Shown here piece by piece: positions 11,811-23,083 of a stretch of DNA of 64,000 nucleotides. The notes below the pieces were generated by a model. It searched no databases. It was given only the letters and a program-made list of their open reading frames with translations, and was not told the DNA's origin. The stretch spans positions 23,090-87,089 of the forward strand of contig NW_025939022.1 of the NCBI RefSeq assembly GCF_000764305.2. The letters run 5' to 3'. The translations under genes were made by a program, and so were the position numbers. Position 1 is the first letter of the stretch; the number at the start of each line of letters is the position of its first letter. Origin of the DNA: Hyalella azteca (taxonomy: Eukaryota; Arthropoda; Malacostraca; Amphipoda; Hyalellidae).

Positions 11811-12185
11811 GTAAGTATTAGCAAATATAGCTGAAATAATTCAGTTATGAGACTTATGACCATTGTTAAGGATGGAAAAGGATGCAACTAATAATTAAAC
11901 AAATTCAGAATATTTATATTATGAAAATTTTGTCGATTTAACTAATAATTAAACAAATTCGGAATATTTGTATTAGGAACATTTTGTCGATTCAACCATT
12001 CCGAACATTACATTTTACGCAGCAGGTTGTTCAACTTACGATCAAAATCATGTACCATGAATGTTTTATGATGAATCTCGATTATCCTAAGATTTACATA
12101 ATTTGTGAAAAACTACATGCTAATTCAATGAAATTAAGAACTGTTACATATTTCAATATACATAATTCAAGCTTAATTCAAGCAG

Positions 12186-12390
12186 ATGAAATCAAGAGAA
12201 GACTGTGACCCAATTAAACCCGAAGATGTTCAACATGAGCGCATACAGCTAGGGCTGCAGCAAAGGCGCATGCAAGCATACGTGACGCAGCTGCAGGCGT
12301 ACACTGAGTACGAGGTGTGCGTGTACGCATACAACGGGGGAGGAGGAGGGAGCAAAAAGTGCAAAGTGTTCCAGACCCTCCCGCGCGATG
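12186..12390 (+). CDS. Fibronectin type III exon, C-terminal half
   Basis: Carries the E-F-G strands of the FN3 domain begun at 11716. VTQLQAYTEYEVCVYAYN fits the L-x-P/A-x-T-x-Y-x-V-x-V-x-A-x-N pattern, followed by a glycine loop (GGGGG) and a final KCKVFQT strand. The acceptor is AATTCAAGCAG (phase 0) and the donor GATG|GTGAGC (phase 1). The apparent ATG at its start is simply the first codon after the acceptor, not a translation start. Confidence 0.8.
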
Positions 12391-12528
12391 GTGAGCGAGA
12401 CTGCCTCTCTTTACTATGATAATTGAGACTCCTTAGCCATTAGCTTTAAATTCCTTAAAACTTCAGGATACTACTCTTAATTCACACTTTATGCTGTTAT
12501 AGCTGTTTCTTATACGCTTTATCATCAG

Positions 12529-12812
12529 CTCCTGGGCCTGTGGAGGAGTTGACCTCTTCCTCAACGTCCACTTCCATCAGCCTGCGGTGGAGGAAACCTT
12601 GTCCTCCCATGGCCGCCATCAGGGGCTACCGTGTCAAGGTGGCTAGACTCCAAGATGGGGCTAGAGTCAAGGTGGCTAGAGTCACTCACTACGTCCAAGC
12701 ATCGGAGTGCAGCGACAGCGCAGCCCACTTCTGCCACACCATCAAGGAACTACAACCTGAACGCACGTACAACATTGAGGTCAGGCTCAGTGTAGGAAAC
12801 TACGTACTTGGG
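12529..12812 (+). CDS. Fibronectin type III exon, nearly whole domain
   Basis: Second FN3 domain. APGPVEELTSSSTSTSISLRW is a textbook FN3 opening; then RGYRVKVAR and, after an insert with two cysteines, IKELQPERTYNIEVRL. The acceptor is TTTATCATCAG, phase 1, which joins in frame to the exon before (G|CT gives Ala). The likely donor is CTTGGG|GTAAGG, phase 0, so the last strand should be in a further exon not found here. LDLa repeats followed by FN3 repeats occur in sorting receptors of the SORL1 type, but the VPS10 and YWTD parts are not in the window, so I do not name the gene. Confidence 0.82.
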
Positions 12813-12970
12813 GTAAGGCGGTGTAACATCATTGTGATGCAATGCGGCGGGAAATAAAAGGGTAAATGAAAAATCCTATGAATAACTTTTTCGAAATTGC
12901 ACTAGAATCGAAATTGCACTAGACTAATAAGGGCAGTTTTTGCTATCATATTTCAACCATCATAGCTTGC

Positions 12971-13157
12971 CAGTCAGAAATCGCCGCAGTCTGGAAGCCC
13001 GCCGCGGGTGAACTTGCCTGCGCCAAAGCTCGCCCCAGTGCAACGCCAGGGGATCAGCAGCGCAGGAATGTCCACAGCAGCGCAATATTGCGGCAGAGCT
13101 TCTCGGCCGGGAAAGGGCCTGCTGCCGCAGTCAGTCTGTCCTACCGCGAGCGACCAG
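12971..13157. repeat. GC-rich dispersed repeat, copy 1
   Basis: Nearly identical to 15815-16002 (starts CAGTCAGAAATCGCCGCAG, ends CGCGAGCGACCAG). Open frames inside it on both copies are not clearly coding. It could be part of a retroelement. Sequence after 13157 differs from the other copy. Confidence 0.85.
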
Positions 13158-13459
13158 ATGGTCCGCCGGTCCGTGGACGCCGTGGCGCCAGTACTTCATG
13201 CCGTGCTGACGGGAAGTCGCGCCTGGTAAGGACCAAGTACCGGATGCATCAGAGATAATAGTCCAGTGTGGTCCGCCGTGACCTCATCACCGCCCGAAAG
13301 GTAGCCACCGCCGAACCCCGATCGCTCCACAGGTCTCTACTGCTTCATAGAGACGGGGCTAAAACATAAGAAGTTCGTGTCCGACATCTTGACGTCGACC
13401 AAGGCAGAAGATGACTAAATGATTAATCCTAAGTGCTGACTGTTTGAACGTTAGAGTGG
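13158..13459. other. GC-rich stretch of unknown nature
   Basis: Follows the dispersed repeat and is also GC-rich to about 13420, including CCGCCGTGACCTCATCACC. Frames are open only briefly. It may be more of the same unrecognised element. Confidence 0.4.
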
Positions 13460-13703
13460 AACTGCTTGCCACGCCGCGGAACAGGGGCAGAGAAGTTTCG
13501 TCTTTAGAGTCGTTATAATAGAAATAAGGATGGCTTAGCTGCTAAACTGCAACGTGTGCACGAAATTATATAAAGAAATTTAAAGCTTTATTTAACTAAG
13601 ACATTCAATCAGAATTATTAAATTGAAAGTTCGGTCATTAATTTTATACATCGCCGCGCTACCAAACTAAGTGAAGGTATGAAGATACCTTCAGTTTTCT
13701 ACA
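13460..13703. repeat. 244-bp direct repeat, copy 1
   Basis: From ACTGCTTGCC through CTTCAGTTTTCTACA. It is matched with only a handful of differences at 14020-14263. Separation of start points is 560 bases. No clear TG..CA ends, so it is not called an LTR. Confidence 0.9.
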
Positions 13704-14019
13704 CTCCCGCCAAAGAGATTCAATTTCTAGCAATAAAGTTGGAAATTGAAGAGATCAAGTTTTTTACTCAACGCAAATACCTGGATAGGCGTTCCAACCC
13801 GTTAACAGCAGCGTCCTTCAAGAAGAAATAAATACTTCACTCGTGTTATCTAATCCCAGTTAACATTACTTAAAACTATTAACTTACATACTAGAGACTT
13901 CAGGTACAGCTGCCTTCCCAGCCAACATGAACATGGCTTACGAACTAATGGGCTGGGACTGGAGTTCCCTCAGTCAACTCATAACACAGTATAGTTAGAT
14001 TAAATTTCGTTCGATTAAG

Positions 14020-14263
14020 AACTGCTTGTTAGGCCGCGGAACAGGGGCAGAGAAGTTTCGTCTTTAGAGTCGTTATAATAGAAATAAGGATGGCTTAGCT
14101 GCTAAACTGCAACAGGTGCTCGAAATTATATAAAGAAATTTAAAGCTTTATTTAACTAAGACATTCAATCAGAATTATTAAATTGGAAGTCCGGTCATTA
14201 ATTTTATACATCGCCGCGCTACCAAACTAAGTGAAGGTAGGAAGATACCTTCAGTTTTCTACA
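14020..14263. repeat. 244-bp direct repeat, copy 2
   Basis: Second copy of the 13460-13703 repeat. Differences include TTAGG for CCACG near the start and AGGTGCTC for GTGTGCAC inside. The pair could be a tandem duplication or the terminal repeats of a small element. Confidence 0.9.
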
Positions 14264-15218
14264 TATGAAGAGAAGATACCCGGAAAGAACATGTTTCAAG
14301 CAGTACATGGTAAAGATTAGTAGGAGGCTCAACGCCGACGCGCGTCAAGTCAACCCAACCGGTATGAACGTGTGCTTACTGGACTCGCTGCTTGATGTCA
14401 AGCCGCTGTGCTTTACAAAGATGCCGAGCCGCTGTCGACTACGTCAACGTGGCTTTTGAGTTTAGATAAATGGGGCAACTTGTGAATATTGTAAATATAA
14501 TGGAACACACTTGATTTATTCATACAATTTATACTTAATGATACAATAATTAGTCTCAATTGATCGCAATACTTCCAACACGCCAGTTGGCGCATACGCA
14601 AAATTCACAATAAATTTACGCAATATTTCAGGTGAACATGAAAAATTGGATTCGCCGTCATCTATGGAAAAACTGTATTTATTGCAACAAAATTTTTTCA
14701 TTGTATCTCGGACAATTTATATCAGGAACAGTCTGATACATGGCCAGTGGCTTCACTTTGGCGTTACAATTTTTTGAACACCTTGTTTCTCTCCATCAGT
14801 TTTATTGGAACCTACCTAATTCACGCTAAAATTTTTTACCAGAACTTAATCCTAAAAGCCAAGCACACAAAACGAAGTCATGGTTTCGTCTTGATCTCGA
14901 ATGACCCGCAACCCAATAACACTTTTCTAAGTTGGATAAATTACAGTGGCCATTATACCTGCGTGCTCTGTGCAGTTTGGCAAACGGTTATCGGAGGGTC
15001 ACAAGAGATTTGTCTGCAATGTGCCATAAATGTTTCGGACCCTATAACTCATCGATGATTCATCGATGAATCCCACCTATACTCGCCACCCTTTCAATCT
15101 ATTGGTGTTTTACTATCGATTTTCGGCAGATCTGGCCACCCACCGTTATGCCACCTATAATCGACTATCGCCACCAATAATCATCGGCGCGCCACCCTTA
15201 ATTTTTATTTGGGTTACA
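14264..15218. other. No supported gene
   Basis: The frame 14265-14459 (plus, 64 codons) is somewhat GC-rich but has no recognisable motif. The remainder is AT-rich. Nothing else can be supported. Confidence 0.5.
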
Positions 15219-15812
15219 GTGGACGCCGGGGGGCTTGAATATTCAATACCGTGCGAGCTGATGCTACGACGAATCATATAGTTACAACTTACATAAATAT
15301 ACTTTACAATTTGATGAGTCGGTGAGTCATAATCAACACTCAAGAAAGTAAACAATAACATTATGTCTAGCGCACATTTCAAGACCGTTAAAACTAAGTA
15401 AAGAAAATATAAAGACATGGGAATGAATAAATGAAACACGACGATGGTATTCGGTACCAGTTTATGAAAGTCTAAAAAAGTAACATATGACTTGCAAAAA
15501 ACTCTTAATAATCGTTACGAAAAGTGATGAAAACTTTGCTTCAAATTCAACGATAGTGCTTACAAACTTAAATAATACTAATTGAAACTGTGCATCTCTG
15601 CCGGATCAGTAGCTCGCTTTTATGCGACAGTCTTATAGGTAGGTATTCACAAGCAACCAGTCATGAAAGAGTGCAGAAAAGTCACAGATGACTTGCAAAA
15701 AACTCTAAATAATCGTTAAGAAAAATGATGAAAACCTAGCTTCAAATTCAACGATAGTGTAAGGAAACTTAAATAATAATAATTGAAACTGTGCATCATT
15801 GCCGCATCAGTA
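15219..15812. mobile_element. 3' end of two-gene transposon, decayed copy I
   Basis: Starts GTGGACGCCGGGGGG and follows 23223 onward of the better copy for about 260 bases. It then enters the same tandem block of about 220-base units (motifs CAACGATAGTG, GCCGGATCAGTAGCTCGC, GCAACCAGTCATGAAAG). The block is cut at 15812 by a GC-rich dispersed repeat and resumes at about 16805. Confidence 0.85.
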
Positions 15813-15814
15813 CC

Positions 15815-16002
15815 CAGTCAGAAATCGCCGCAGTCTGGAAGCCAGCCGCGGGTGAACTTGCCTGCGCCAACGCTCGCCCCAGCTCAACGCCAGGGGAAGC
15901 AACAGCGCAGGAATGTCCACAGCAGCGCAATATTGTGGCAGAGCTTCTCGGCCTGGAAAGGGCCTGCTGCCGCAGTCAGTCTGTCTTACCGCGAGCGACC
16001 AG
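15815..16002. repeat. GC-rich dispersed repeat, copy 2
   Basis: Second copy of 12971-13157. It interrupts the tandem block of transposon copy I, so it arrived after it or was joined during assembly. Confidence 0.85.
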
Positions 16003-16138
16003 GCCGGTAGGCACTGCCAGCTAAAGCTTCCGCGCTATCGCGAAGGTGGTTGCCGCGATTGGCGGGATCGCGAAATTCCCTTCGGCCAGAGGTGGCCGAA
16101 CGTGAATTTTGAGCTAAAAAAATCCCCACGCCCTCCAC

Positions 16139-16148
16139 TATATAAATA
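16139..16148 (+). promoter_or_regulatory. Possible TATA box
   Basis: CTATATAAATAG preceded by a GC-rich stretch (CCCCACGCCCTCCA), a typical core-promoter look. No gene starts downstream, so this may be a promoter inside a mobile element. Motif only. Confidence 0.25.
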
Positions 16149-16414
16149 GCTCCATTACTTTGTGGAGCATGGGAATTATATAACAACGTACACCGACAAA
16201 ATTATGCAGAATTTTAATGTAGTCATTCTGAGATATGAAGTTGGAACAAGTATAACAAATTTTGACAGAAATAAAACGATTTACATGTTCGGGCCGTTTA
16301 TAGAAAGTAAGTGAATATAAACATTCTAACTACACAACATTTTTTGGGCAAAACGTAAAGCCTTACACATGGAGTTTAAGCAGTCGACAACTATATATAA
16401 GAACAAAACATGAC

Positions 16415-16452
16415 CTGTCTCTTATACACATCTAGATGTGTATAAGAGACAG
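16415..16452. other. Nextera mate-pair junction adapter (contaminant)
   Basis: Exactly CTGTCTCTTATACACATCT followed by AGATGTGTATAAGAGACAG: two Tn5 mosaic ends head to head, 38 bases. This is the circularisation junction of a Nextera mate-pair library, not genome sequence. An N follows at 16455. Confidence 0.98.
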
Positions 16453-16804
16453 GTNTCGAGTGGATTGGCCCAACAGAAGCAAAAGGCAAGCCGCAAGCGT
16501 GCCTTTCGACAGCAATGCAGTAAGTTAAGCTGGAGATGAATCCTTAACGAAAAGCAGTGTTTCATGACTTGCAGACGTTGCAGTAACCAAAATTTCCCCT
16601 TGACAGTTGCGCATGAGACTTTAAACCTTATGAAAATGTAAATACATTAAATTCTGACGTTTTTCTGTTCCTTACCTCCAATATTTATCCAACATTAACC
16701 GAATTGTTTCGTGTTCACTGCGCCACACATCCCCGGTACTTCCTGCACCAGTCTAGTATAGACGCTAGAGCGTAGACTGTCCGACGCATGCGCACTGCAG
16801 CGCG

Positions 16805-17215
16805 GCCCGCACCTTGCTTCAAATTCAACGATAGTGTATGGAAACTTAAATAATAATAATTGAAACTGAGCATCATTGCCGGATCAGTAGCTCGCTTTCA
16901 TGCGACAGTCTAATAGGTAGGTATTCACAAGCAACCAGGCATGAAAGAGGGCAAAAAAAGTCACAGATGATTTGCAAAAAACTCTAAATGATCGTTACGA
17001 AGAGTAATGAAAACCTTGCTTCAAATTCAACGATAATGTATGCAAACTTAAATAATAATAATTGAAACTGTGCATCATTGCCGAATCAGTAGCTCGCTTT
17101 CATGCGACAGTCTTATAGGTAGGTATTAACAAGCAACCAGTCATGAAAGCGTACAAAAGTCACAGATGACTTACAACCTACTCTGAATATCCTACGAACG
17201 GTGATTGCGACACAA
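16805..17215. repeat. Tandem units of about 220 bases, transposon copy I continued
   Basis: Two units with CTTGCTTCAAATTCAACGATA, AGCTCGCTTTCATGCGACAG and GCAACCAGTCATGAAAG, matching 23530-24440. They precede the last-exon remnant at 17274-17565, in the same order as in copy II. Confidence 0.85.
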
Positions 17216-17273
17216 CTAACAATGACTTTCATAATATTTCCGATGTTTTTATTTCTTTTTTTCTGAATTAAAA

Positions 17274-17565
17274 TTACATGTGCTCATACTTCACGAGGCG
17301 TTCATTCTTCCTACACAGATTTTCAGAATTGTCATCTTTTGAGCTAAGGTCTTGTGCTGCAACGCTCTCGCGAGCAATGCGGGTTCCTGCGAAAGCTGAC
17401 GAAAAACGACTTGTTGAACGGTTGTTGATGAGTCTGCTGGTGGTTTCCCGCTTCTGCGTCCTCCGCGTTGTCCCTCCCAGTCGCTGGCGTTCTTGAGTAC
17501 TTCCTTAATGGATTTCTCCACGGCAACTCGGCTTGCTTGACGAAATGTCGTCTCATTCAGACTTC
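17274..17565 (-). pseudogene. Broken copy of the last DUF4806-gene exon
   Basis: Minus-strand paralogue of exon 6 at 24818-24526. EKSIKEVLKNASDWEG and GRRSGKPPAD are kept. It is disabled twice: a one-base deletion at the GAGCAATGCGGG stretch shifts the frame (the peptide then ends ARALQHKTLAQ), and the splice acceptor reads GGCTG where the intact copy has GGCAG. Similarity continues through the intron to about 17707. No other exon of the gene is present in copy I. Confidence 0.88.
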
Positions 17566-17879
17566 CAGCCGAATTAAAATACTTGACGTTTGTTTAAGCA
17601 TTAATAACGTACAGATTAGAGTAGACTTTTTTGTCTTGAAATGAAAGATTTCTTGAGCTTTTCATTAAAATTGTACTCGAAATATATCAAATGCATTAGT
17701 AAAGAATAGGTTGCTGGATCTGGATTTGGATTTGGGGCGTGGTGACTCTGAGAGAAAGAATTTCAGGGTCAGGCCTTTGCAACGGCCATCAGCCACGCAT
17801 CACATTTTCATTTGTTAGTAAGAAGAAGAAAGGGAGACCAAGCCAGGTGGAAGCAACATTAAAGAGAAGAGGCTAGAAG

Positions 17880-17917
17880 CTGTCTCTTATACACATCTAG
17901 ATGTGTATAAGAGACAG
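17880..17917. other. Nextera mate-pair junction adapter (contaminant)
   Basis: Second full 38-base mosaic-end junction, identical to 16415-16452. It marks the other edge of the suspected false insert. Confidence 0.98.
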
Positions 17918-18030
17918 CTATATATAAGAACAAAACATTATTAGGTACGATAATTTAACTCCGCCATTATTTTGAAAATACACGAAAAAGCTCATTCCTG
18001 GTTTTTACAACGGCACAAGCTAGTTGATAN

Positions 18031-19690
18031 ATTCGTCGTAATGTATATGAGGAAATGTCGTAACAACGAGAGGAAATGTCGTAACAACGAATTCAATTTA
18101 GAGTGCATTACATCGAGAACATCGTACACAGCTAAGATGGATTTCCCTGCAAGGAGGTAAGGAGCACAAATGGTCTGTAAAATAGGTAACAGACTAACAT
18201 GTGAAAAGTAAATACGTACTCGACATGATTTTAATGCGAAAAAGTAGATATTGGTGTATTTAAATGCAAAGTTCCCATAATATTCTTCACTAGCTTTTCC
18301 TGAAGTATTCAGAGCAGCAAAATGAGTTTCTACGATAGACTTTATTAAGTGCAAAGAAGATGGTTTCAAATTATTCCGATAAAATGATTTCTTCTATTTA
18401 AATGTATATAATTGATTGATTATACGCACATTTGGAGCCGGACGCTGCAGCAACATGGTGCTGTTTGGAGCGGGGACTGCGTCTAGGTGTCACGTTCTCA
18501 ACAGGTGCTCCATCTTTAGGAGCTATTGAATACAATTATCGTAACGGAACGAATAAATAAGCAAAGCCTAGAAATTGCCGGAAAAATCATCATAATCGCA
18601 CAGAATAAAAGAGGCCTATTTGTTGAGGATCTGCGAAAATAGTGTAATCCTAATAATTCCAGCTATTTCTACATACATACATTTGATTTTTAGAATGATT
18701 GAACATTAAACGACGATGCACAGATTACAATGCTGACCTGGTAACGTGTTTGAAATGGACGAAGAACTGTTGTCAGCGCAAGTTGGCCCGCTATGTTGAC
18801 GAAGACTCCAACACCCTGTAGGGACAACGGGTTCAAACATTCGACTGAAGATAGGCATGCCGTAAAACAAAATGTGTAACCCAATCAACAAGTTTAGGAA
18901 CGACTACCTACACCAATAACCTACAACCAATCACGAAGACTAACTAGAAGTGCACGTTACGAAAAGTCCGTAGGCCTCATCACAAAAAAAAACTTATGAC
19001 GGTCAGCTATATGTACAACCCTCCAGAACTATCACAAGAAATAGCATTTTTTATTCAATTGAACTACACTAGACATTTAAATCGCTAAAGGATTTGTAGT
19101 CGTTGGGAATTCACAGCAGAACACAACCTGTTATAAACTTGGAGTGTCCTCGTATCTTAACCTGTTATAAACTTGGAGTGTCCTCGTATCTTAACCTGCT
19201 ATTTTGCTCTCCTTCTCCACCAACAATCGTTATAATACACTTGGATCACCCCAGGCCCTATGCAAATCCTTACCAAAATCACTCAGTTTATACAATACCC
19301 ACTCACATAGGAGTACTTAGTCGTCGGGAAGAACTTCTCATCAGAAACCATGCTAGACATAATTATGCTTCACCAAACATCACACGATGGCTTAAAATTG
19401 GTATTTGCTATGTGAATTCAGCTACGAAAATGTACTTTCCAGTTAGGAAGGGAGCAAAATAAACAATTGAGAACACACCATTCTCTCACCCACTTCAACT
19501 ACACTATCATTGTCACAAACAATTAAGCTTCCTGTCTTACTCAGTTAAGTATTGCAGACGTGACTGACCTAGGGGAACAAAATTCAATCATTATGGAACA
19601 ATCATTAACCTGATACTTTAAATAACGTTCAACAGAAAACGTGTACACTTGTACTGAGATAATGCAAATAAACATAACTTCATTACAGCT
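18031..19690. repeat. Intron-2 piece of transposon copy I
   Basis: About 1.65 kb closely matching 27334-27687 plus 29269-30503 of the better copy, where a Tc1-like element splits the match. It begins next to an N (18030) with ATTCGTCGTAATGTATA and ends near GCTGTGTTATTTA. It carries no exon. The minus-strand frames within it (for example 17992-18369) are not genes. Confidence 0.88.
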
Positions 19691-19859
19691 GTGTTATTTA
19701 GGTACTAATGATCATAGAACACAAGAATTAAATGCCGGAATAAACTTTCAAATGACCTACCGTAAAATGGGGTAACTTAGACCGGCAGGGTAACTTAGAC
19801 CACTTTTTGTTTTTTTTTACAAAAACCCCCACAACTCAAAAACTATTTGACATAGAAAC

Positions 19860-19998
19860 CCTTAATAGTATTAAATATTATTTAAAAACCAGCATGATAC
19901 ATATATAATATAAATTACAGAATAAAAGTTATAAAACTGTGCGAAAGATTTCGGTGTAATGTTGTCAACCTCAGCCTGTTACTGGTGTCAACATGTTA
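19860..19998. repeat. AT-rich dispersed repeat, copy 1
   Basis: TTAATAGTATTAAATATTAT through GTCAACATGTTAGTTGTT also occurs at 62038-62170. In both places it lies upstream of a GTAGCG-rich hAT-like MITE, so the two may be one composite element. Upstream of this copy stands ACCGTAAAATGGGGTAACTT. Confidence 0.8.
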
Positions 19999-20080
19999 GT
20001 TGTTACTTGTTAAGTTGTTACCAGTTACCACTTACAGGTTTTTTTTTTCATCTTTCAGTTTGCCTACAGTTATTTTTACA

Positions 20081-20260
20081 CAGTTATTTTCATGTTTCAC
20101 CTTCCCTACATGGATGTCTACTTTTCTCTACCAATCTCAAAAATAATCCACATATATACACAAAAAAGACTGATTTCTATATGTATATGTGGATAATTTC
20201 TTAGATTGGTAGATTAAAGTAGACATCCATGTAGGGAAGGTAAAACGTAAAAATAACTGT
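20081..20260. repeat. Foldback element with arms of about 78 bases
   Basis: Left arm 20081-20158 and right arm 20180-20260 are reverse complements with a few mismatches (core CCTTCCCTACATGGATGTCT). The loop is about 21 bases. It would form a long hairpin RNA if transcribed. No ORF. Confidence 0.88.
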
Positions 20261-20436
20261 AACTTCTATTTACTGTATCTAACCCTGGGGTAACCCATAC
20301 TAGTTCGGTTAGGTTAATTGCAATAAAGTTGCATTGATATGTTTTAAAAATATTTTATATCATTAAATGTTAATGAGTAAATCCCAATAGCAGAACAATA
20401 AATATTTAGAGATTTCCAATAATTTTGGCCATTGTA

Positions 20437-20588
20437 GCGGCTAATGTAGCGCGCTACATTTTACTGTAGCGGTAGCGCCCGTTACAATCTAGTGGGTGTA
20501 GCGGTAGCGATAGCGCCCGCTACATTTAGAGCATGTAGCGGTAGCGGTAGCACCGCTACATTTCCAAGTAGCGCTGCCCAGCACTGGG
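20437..20588. mobile_element. hAT-like MITE rich in GTAGCG/CGCTAC
   Basis: Dense inverted GTAGCGGTAGCG and CGCTACATT motifs, ending GTAGCGCTGCCCAGCACTG. This resembles the short hAT MITEs with GGGCAGCGCTAC ends. Related to 62174-62334. The exact left end and target duplication are not clear. Confidence 0.65.
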
Positions 20589-23083
20589 TATACGCCGGGC
20601 TCTATCTGCATAGTTTTATAATAAACCATAACAAAACATCCATCGAATTTTCCACTATCAATTTTGATCGTATCTGTAATAAAGTTAAAATCATTGCTTG
20701 ATATCATGTTAAGCAGTTTGTGCAAGGCTTTCATCAATGTTATTTAGATATCTTAACTATCATTTTAAACCTATCTCTGTTGCAGTACCTACTCGTGTAA
20801 CAGCGATCTAAAAAGTGGATAATTAGTGCCTAAAGCGTCTAGTCTAATATTTTACTTAGTCATATTGATGCAGCGTGAGTGCTAACACCATTTCGTGCAG
20901 CACATCTGACCTCCCCGCGATAATTATAAAGCTTTTGACAAGCGCTCTATGCGATGACTGAAATGTCATAGCGTCGCGCAATGAGGCGAGCAGAAAATTA
21001 ACTACAGTTGCATAGGCTTTTACTATCGCGTACAATAATGTCACGGAAAGCTTCGGTCACCATCGACTAACCTTTCGAGCTTATGCCATGGGTGGCCTTA
21101 ATCCTACCATGAAATGCTCATGAATATTAATTTATCACTGTTTTACTTCAGCTAATAATCACTTGGGTCTTGCTCCAAGCTTGTATTTTTTCTGTAAATT
21201 TTTGTATTTTGTACAATTTTAACCAAGTCGATTTTGTCAGAAATTTGTATTACATTTTTACTATATATGACAGTGTTGGTTCATGTGGCAAACGCCAGAT
21301 CTACACACTACAAGAGAAGCACCAAATCTTCAAAGTTTACTCTTCACACCACCGATCAACATTCTAAAAATTTAGTTTGATCACAAGCTTTATTTGGAAT
21401 CGTTTTCAAATAAAAGTGTAACAATTCTTCAGTTTCATCTTAATGTTCTTTTGATGCACTTGTATACCCAAATAATAAATGATTAAATGGTTTTTGTCAG
21501 TAGTCAAAAAAGCGTGATTACAGCGAGTAGGTGATGATCAAAACAATTTGCTTTTACTATTTCTATGCCTGCAATATTTCGGCGATAAGAGCAGACCTAA
21601 AGAAGCCTTAAGACAGTCGTCGCGTTATCCGAACACCGTCTTACTCAGCTGAGTTACCGCTGTAAAATTCTGGCGACGCGTCGACAAACTTTGCTCCGGC
21701 ATCCATCTTAACTTGAGTAGATCGTGCCAGACAAGATCTAAACTTCTAAGCCCGTTGATGTTCTAAGCCATGAAAACAACGGTAAACTGTATACAAAATA
21801 GAATTATGAATGCAATGTGGCAATAATTTCACAATTTCTCCACCCAATTCATTTTGCCAGGCCATGTGAGAAGGCTGATTTGTAAGTTAACTTTCCGGAG
21901 GTTCAGTTAAGATTTCGGGAATTGACTAATCATAGAGAAAAAAAACACTTATTTTTAAAAACGAGAAGTCAGGCATCACTGAAAATTTGTTGAATATTCA
22001 TCTCTCGATCTTACATGGCTCGTAATTTAAGCCTTTACAATTACTTATGAAACTCATTAAGTTTGCATTTTCAGCTCCCGAGTTCGAAACAGTAGGTTCC
22101 ATCAAATTTTGAAGCAGTGGATTTCCATTTCGTTTTTAGTTCAGAGGTCTCGATTGGGTCGAGCAAACTCAAATCTGAAACATAATATATGGATTGAAGC
22201 AAAAGAGCTCATCAGTCGTCTTTTACAGTGGTTGTCGGCGTTGATGTGAAGTAGTTCATCGATTTAATCAGTGCTATCTGTTCGATTTGGCCACAGAGTC
22301 TAATGTATTCCTAGAAATTTCACACTTGCTTTTTATTATTACAGACAACTTGCAGCCCTCGACACAAAGTGGTCATAGTGTATTGATTGTTCTCGAAAAA
22401 GATAGTGCTTGACACTGAGTTTCAATTATTTCCATCACGACTTTAAGATTTGTTAATAGGTAACCAGATAGGTATATTTAATTGCATGTTTCTATCCGTG
22501 TCTTCAATTAGACTTTATCTAGTGCTTGTATTTATTTTGCGTTTATTTGTATTTTTATTTGCTATTATCATCTCAAAAAACTGAACGATTTGTTAAAAAC
22601 TACGTATATACTTTGAATAAGGAATAAATGTCTAAGCCGTACTTAAAACTCTTATGATATATAATTCTAATTAATGTATCGCCTATGATGAAACTGTGAT
22701 TTATTTGTCAAATTGCGATCATTTGTGAAAACGACACAAATTAAAGTTATGATCTGGAAAATTTGGCGATGATATTGACTGCAGTTAGAAGCATAGATAG
22801 CTCTTTTAAGAGGTCCGTTGTCATAGGAAGGAATCTTCCGATCTTTTCAGTTTTTTTTTCGATCCACTTATCCGTACTTATCTTAACCGTATATATTAAC
22901 CTCCACCGTATTAACCGTATCTTAACCTCCATCACAAAAAAAAAACAAGGCTTGCATGTTAGACCACACAGCATTATTATCAATATTCTGTTAGCTGATT
23001 AATATTTCTTTGCTTTTCTGAGCCTCGCCAAAGTCTACTTACCTTGGATGTTCTTGGATGCTCGTACAATAACCATCAATTGC
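20589..23083. other. No gene or element recognised
   Basis: About 2.5 kb of AT-rich sequence. The longest frames are short and without motifs. The overlapping pair at 22747-23002 on opposite strands is low complexity. Confidence 0.55.

Larger units (their letters stand above)
16412..17917. other. Probable chimeric piece in the assembly
   Basis: Lies between two identical 38-base adapters (16415-16452, 17880-17917). The genomic sequence before the first adapter and after the second share the same 21 bases (CTATATATAAGAACAAAACA plus T, at 16391-16411 and 17918-17938). The simplest reading is that 16391 continues directly at 17938 and the 1.5 kb between was inserted by a false join. The features at 16805-17707 are therefore real DNA of uncertain location. 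Confidence 0.8.

Noticed and set aside
13460..14263. LTR pair of a small retrotransposon
   Set aside because: No TG..CA ends, primer site or target duplication visible. Kept as direct repeats only.
15155..15439. 94-codon hydrophobic minus frame, repeated at 23216-23443
   Set aside because: Lies at the transposon terminus in both copies and is open by AT-rich composition. No start context or domain.
17992..19462. Frames of 60-125 codons in the 18-19.5 kb region
   Set aside because: The region is a copy of an intron (27334-30503). The frames are not conserved as exons there.
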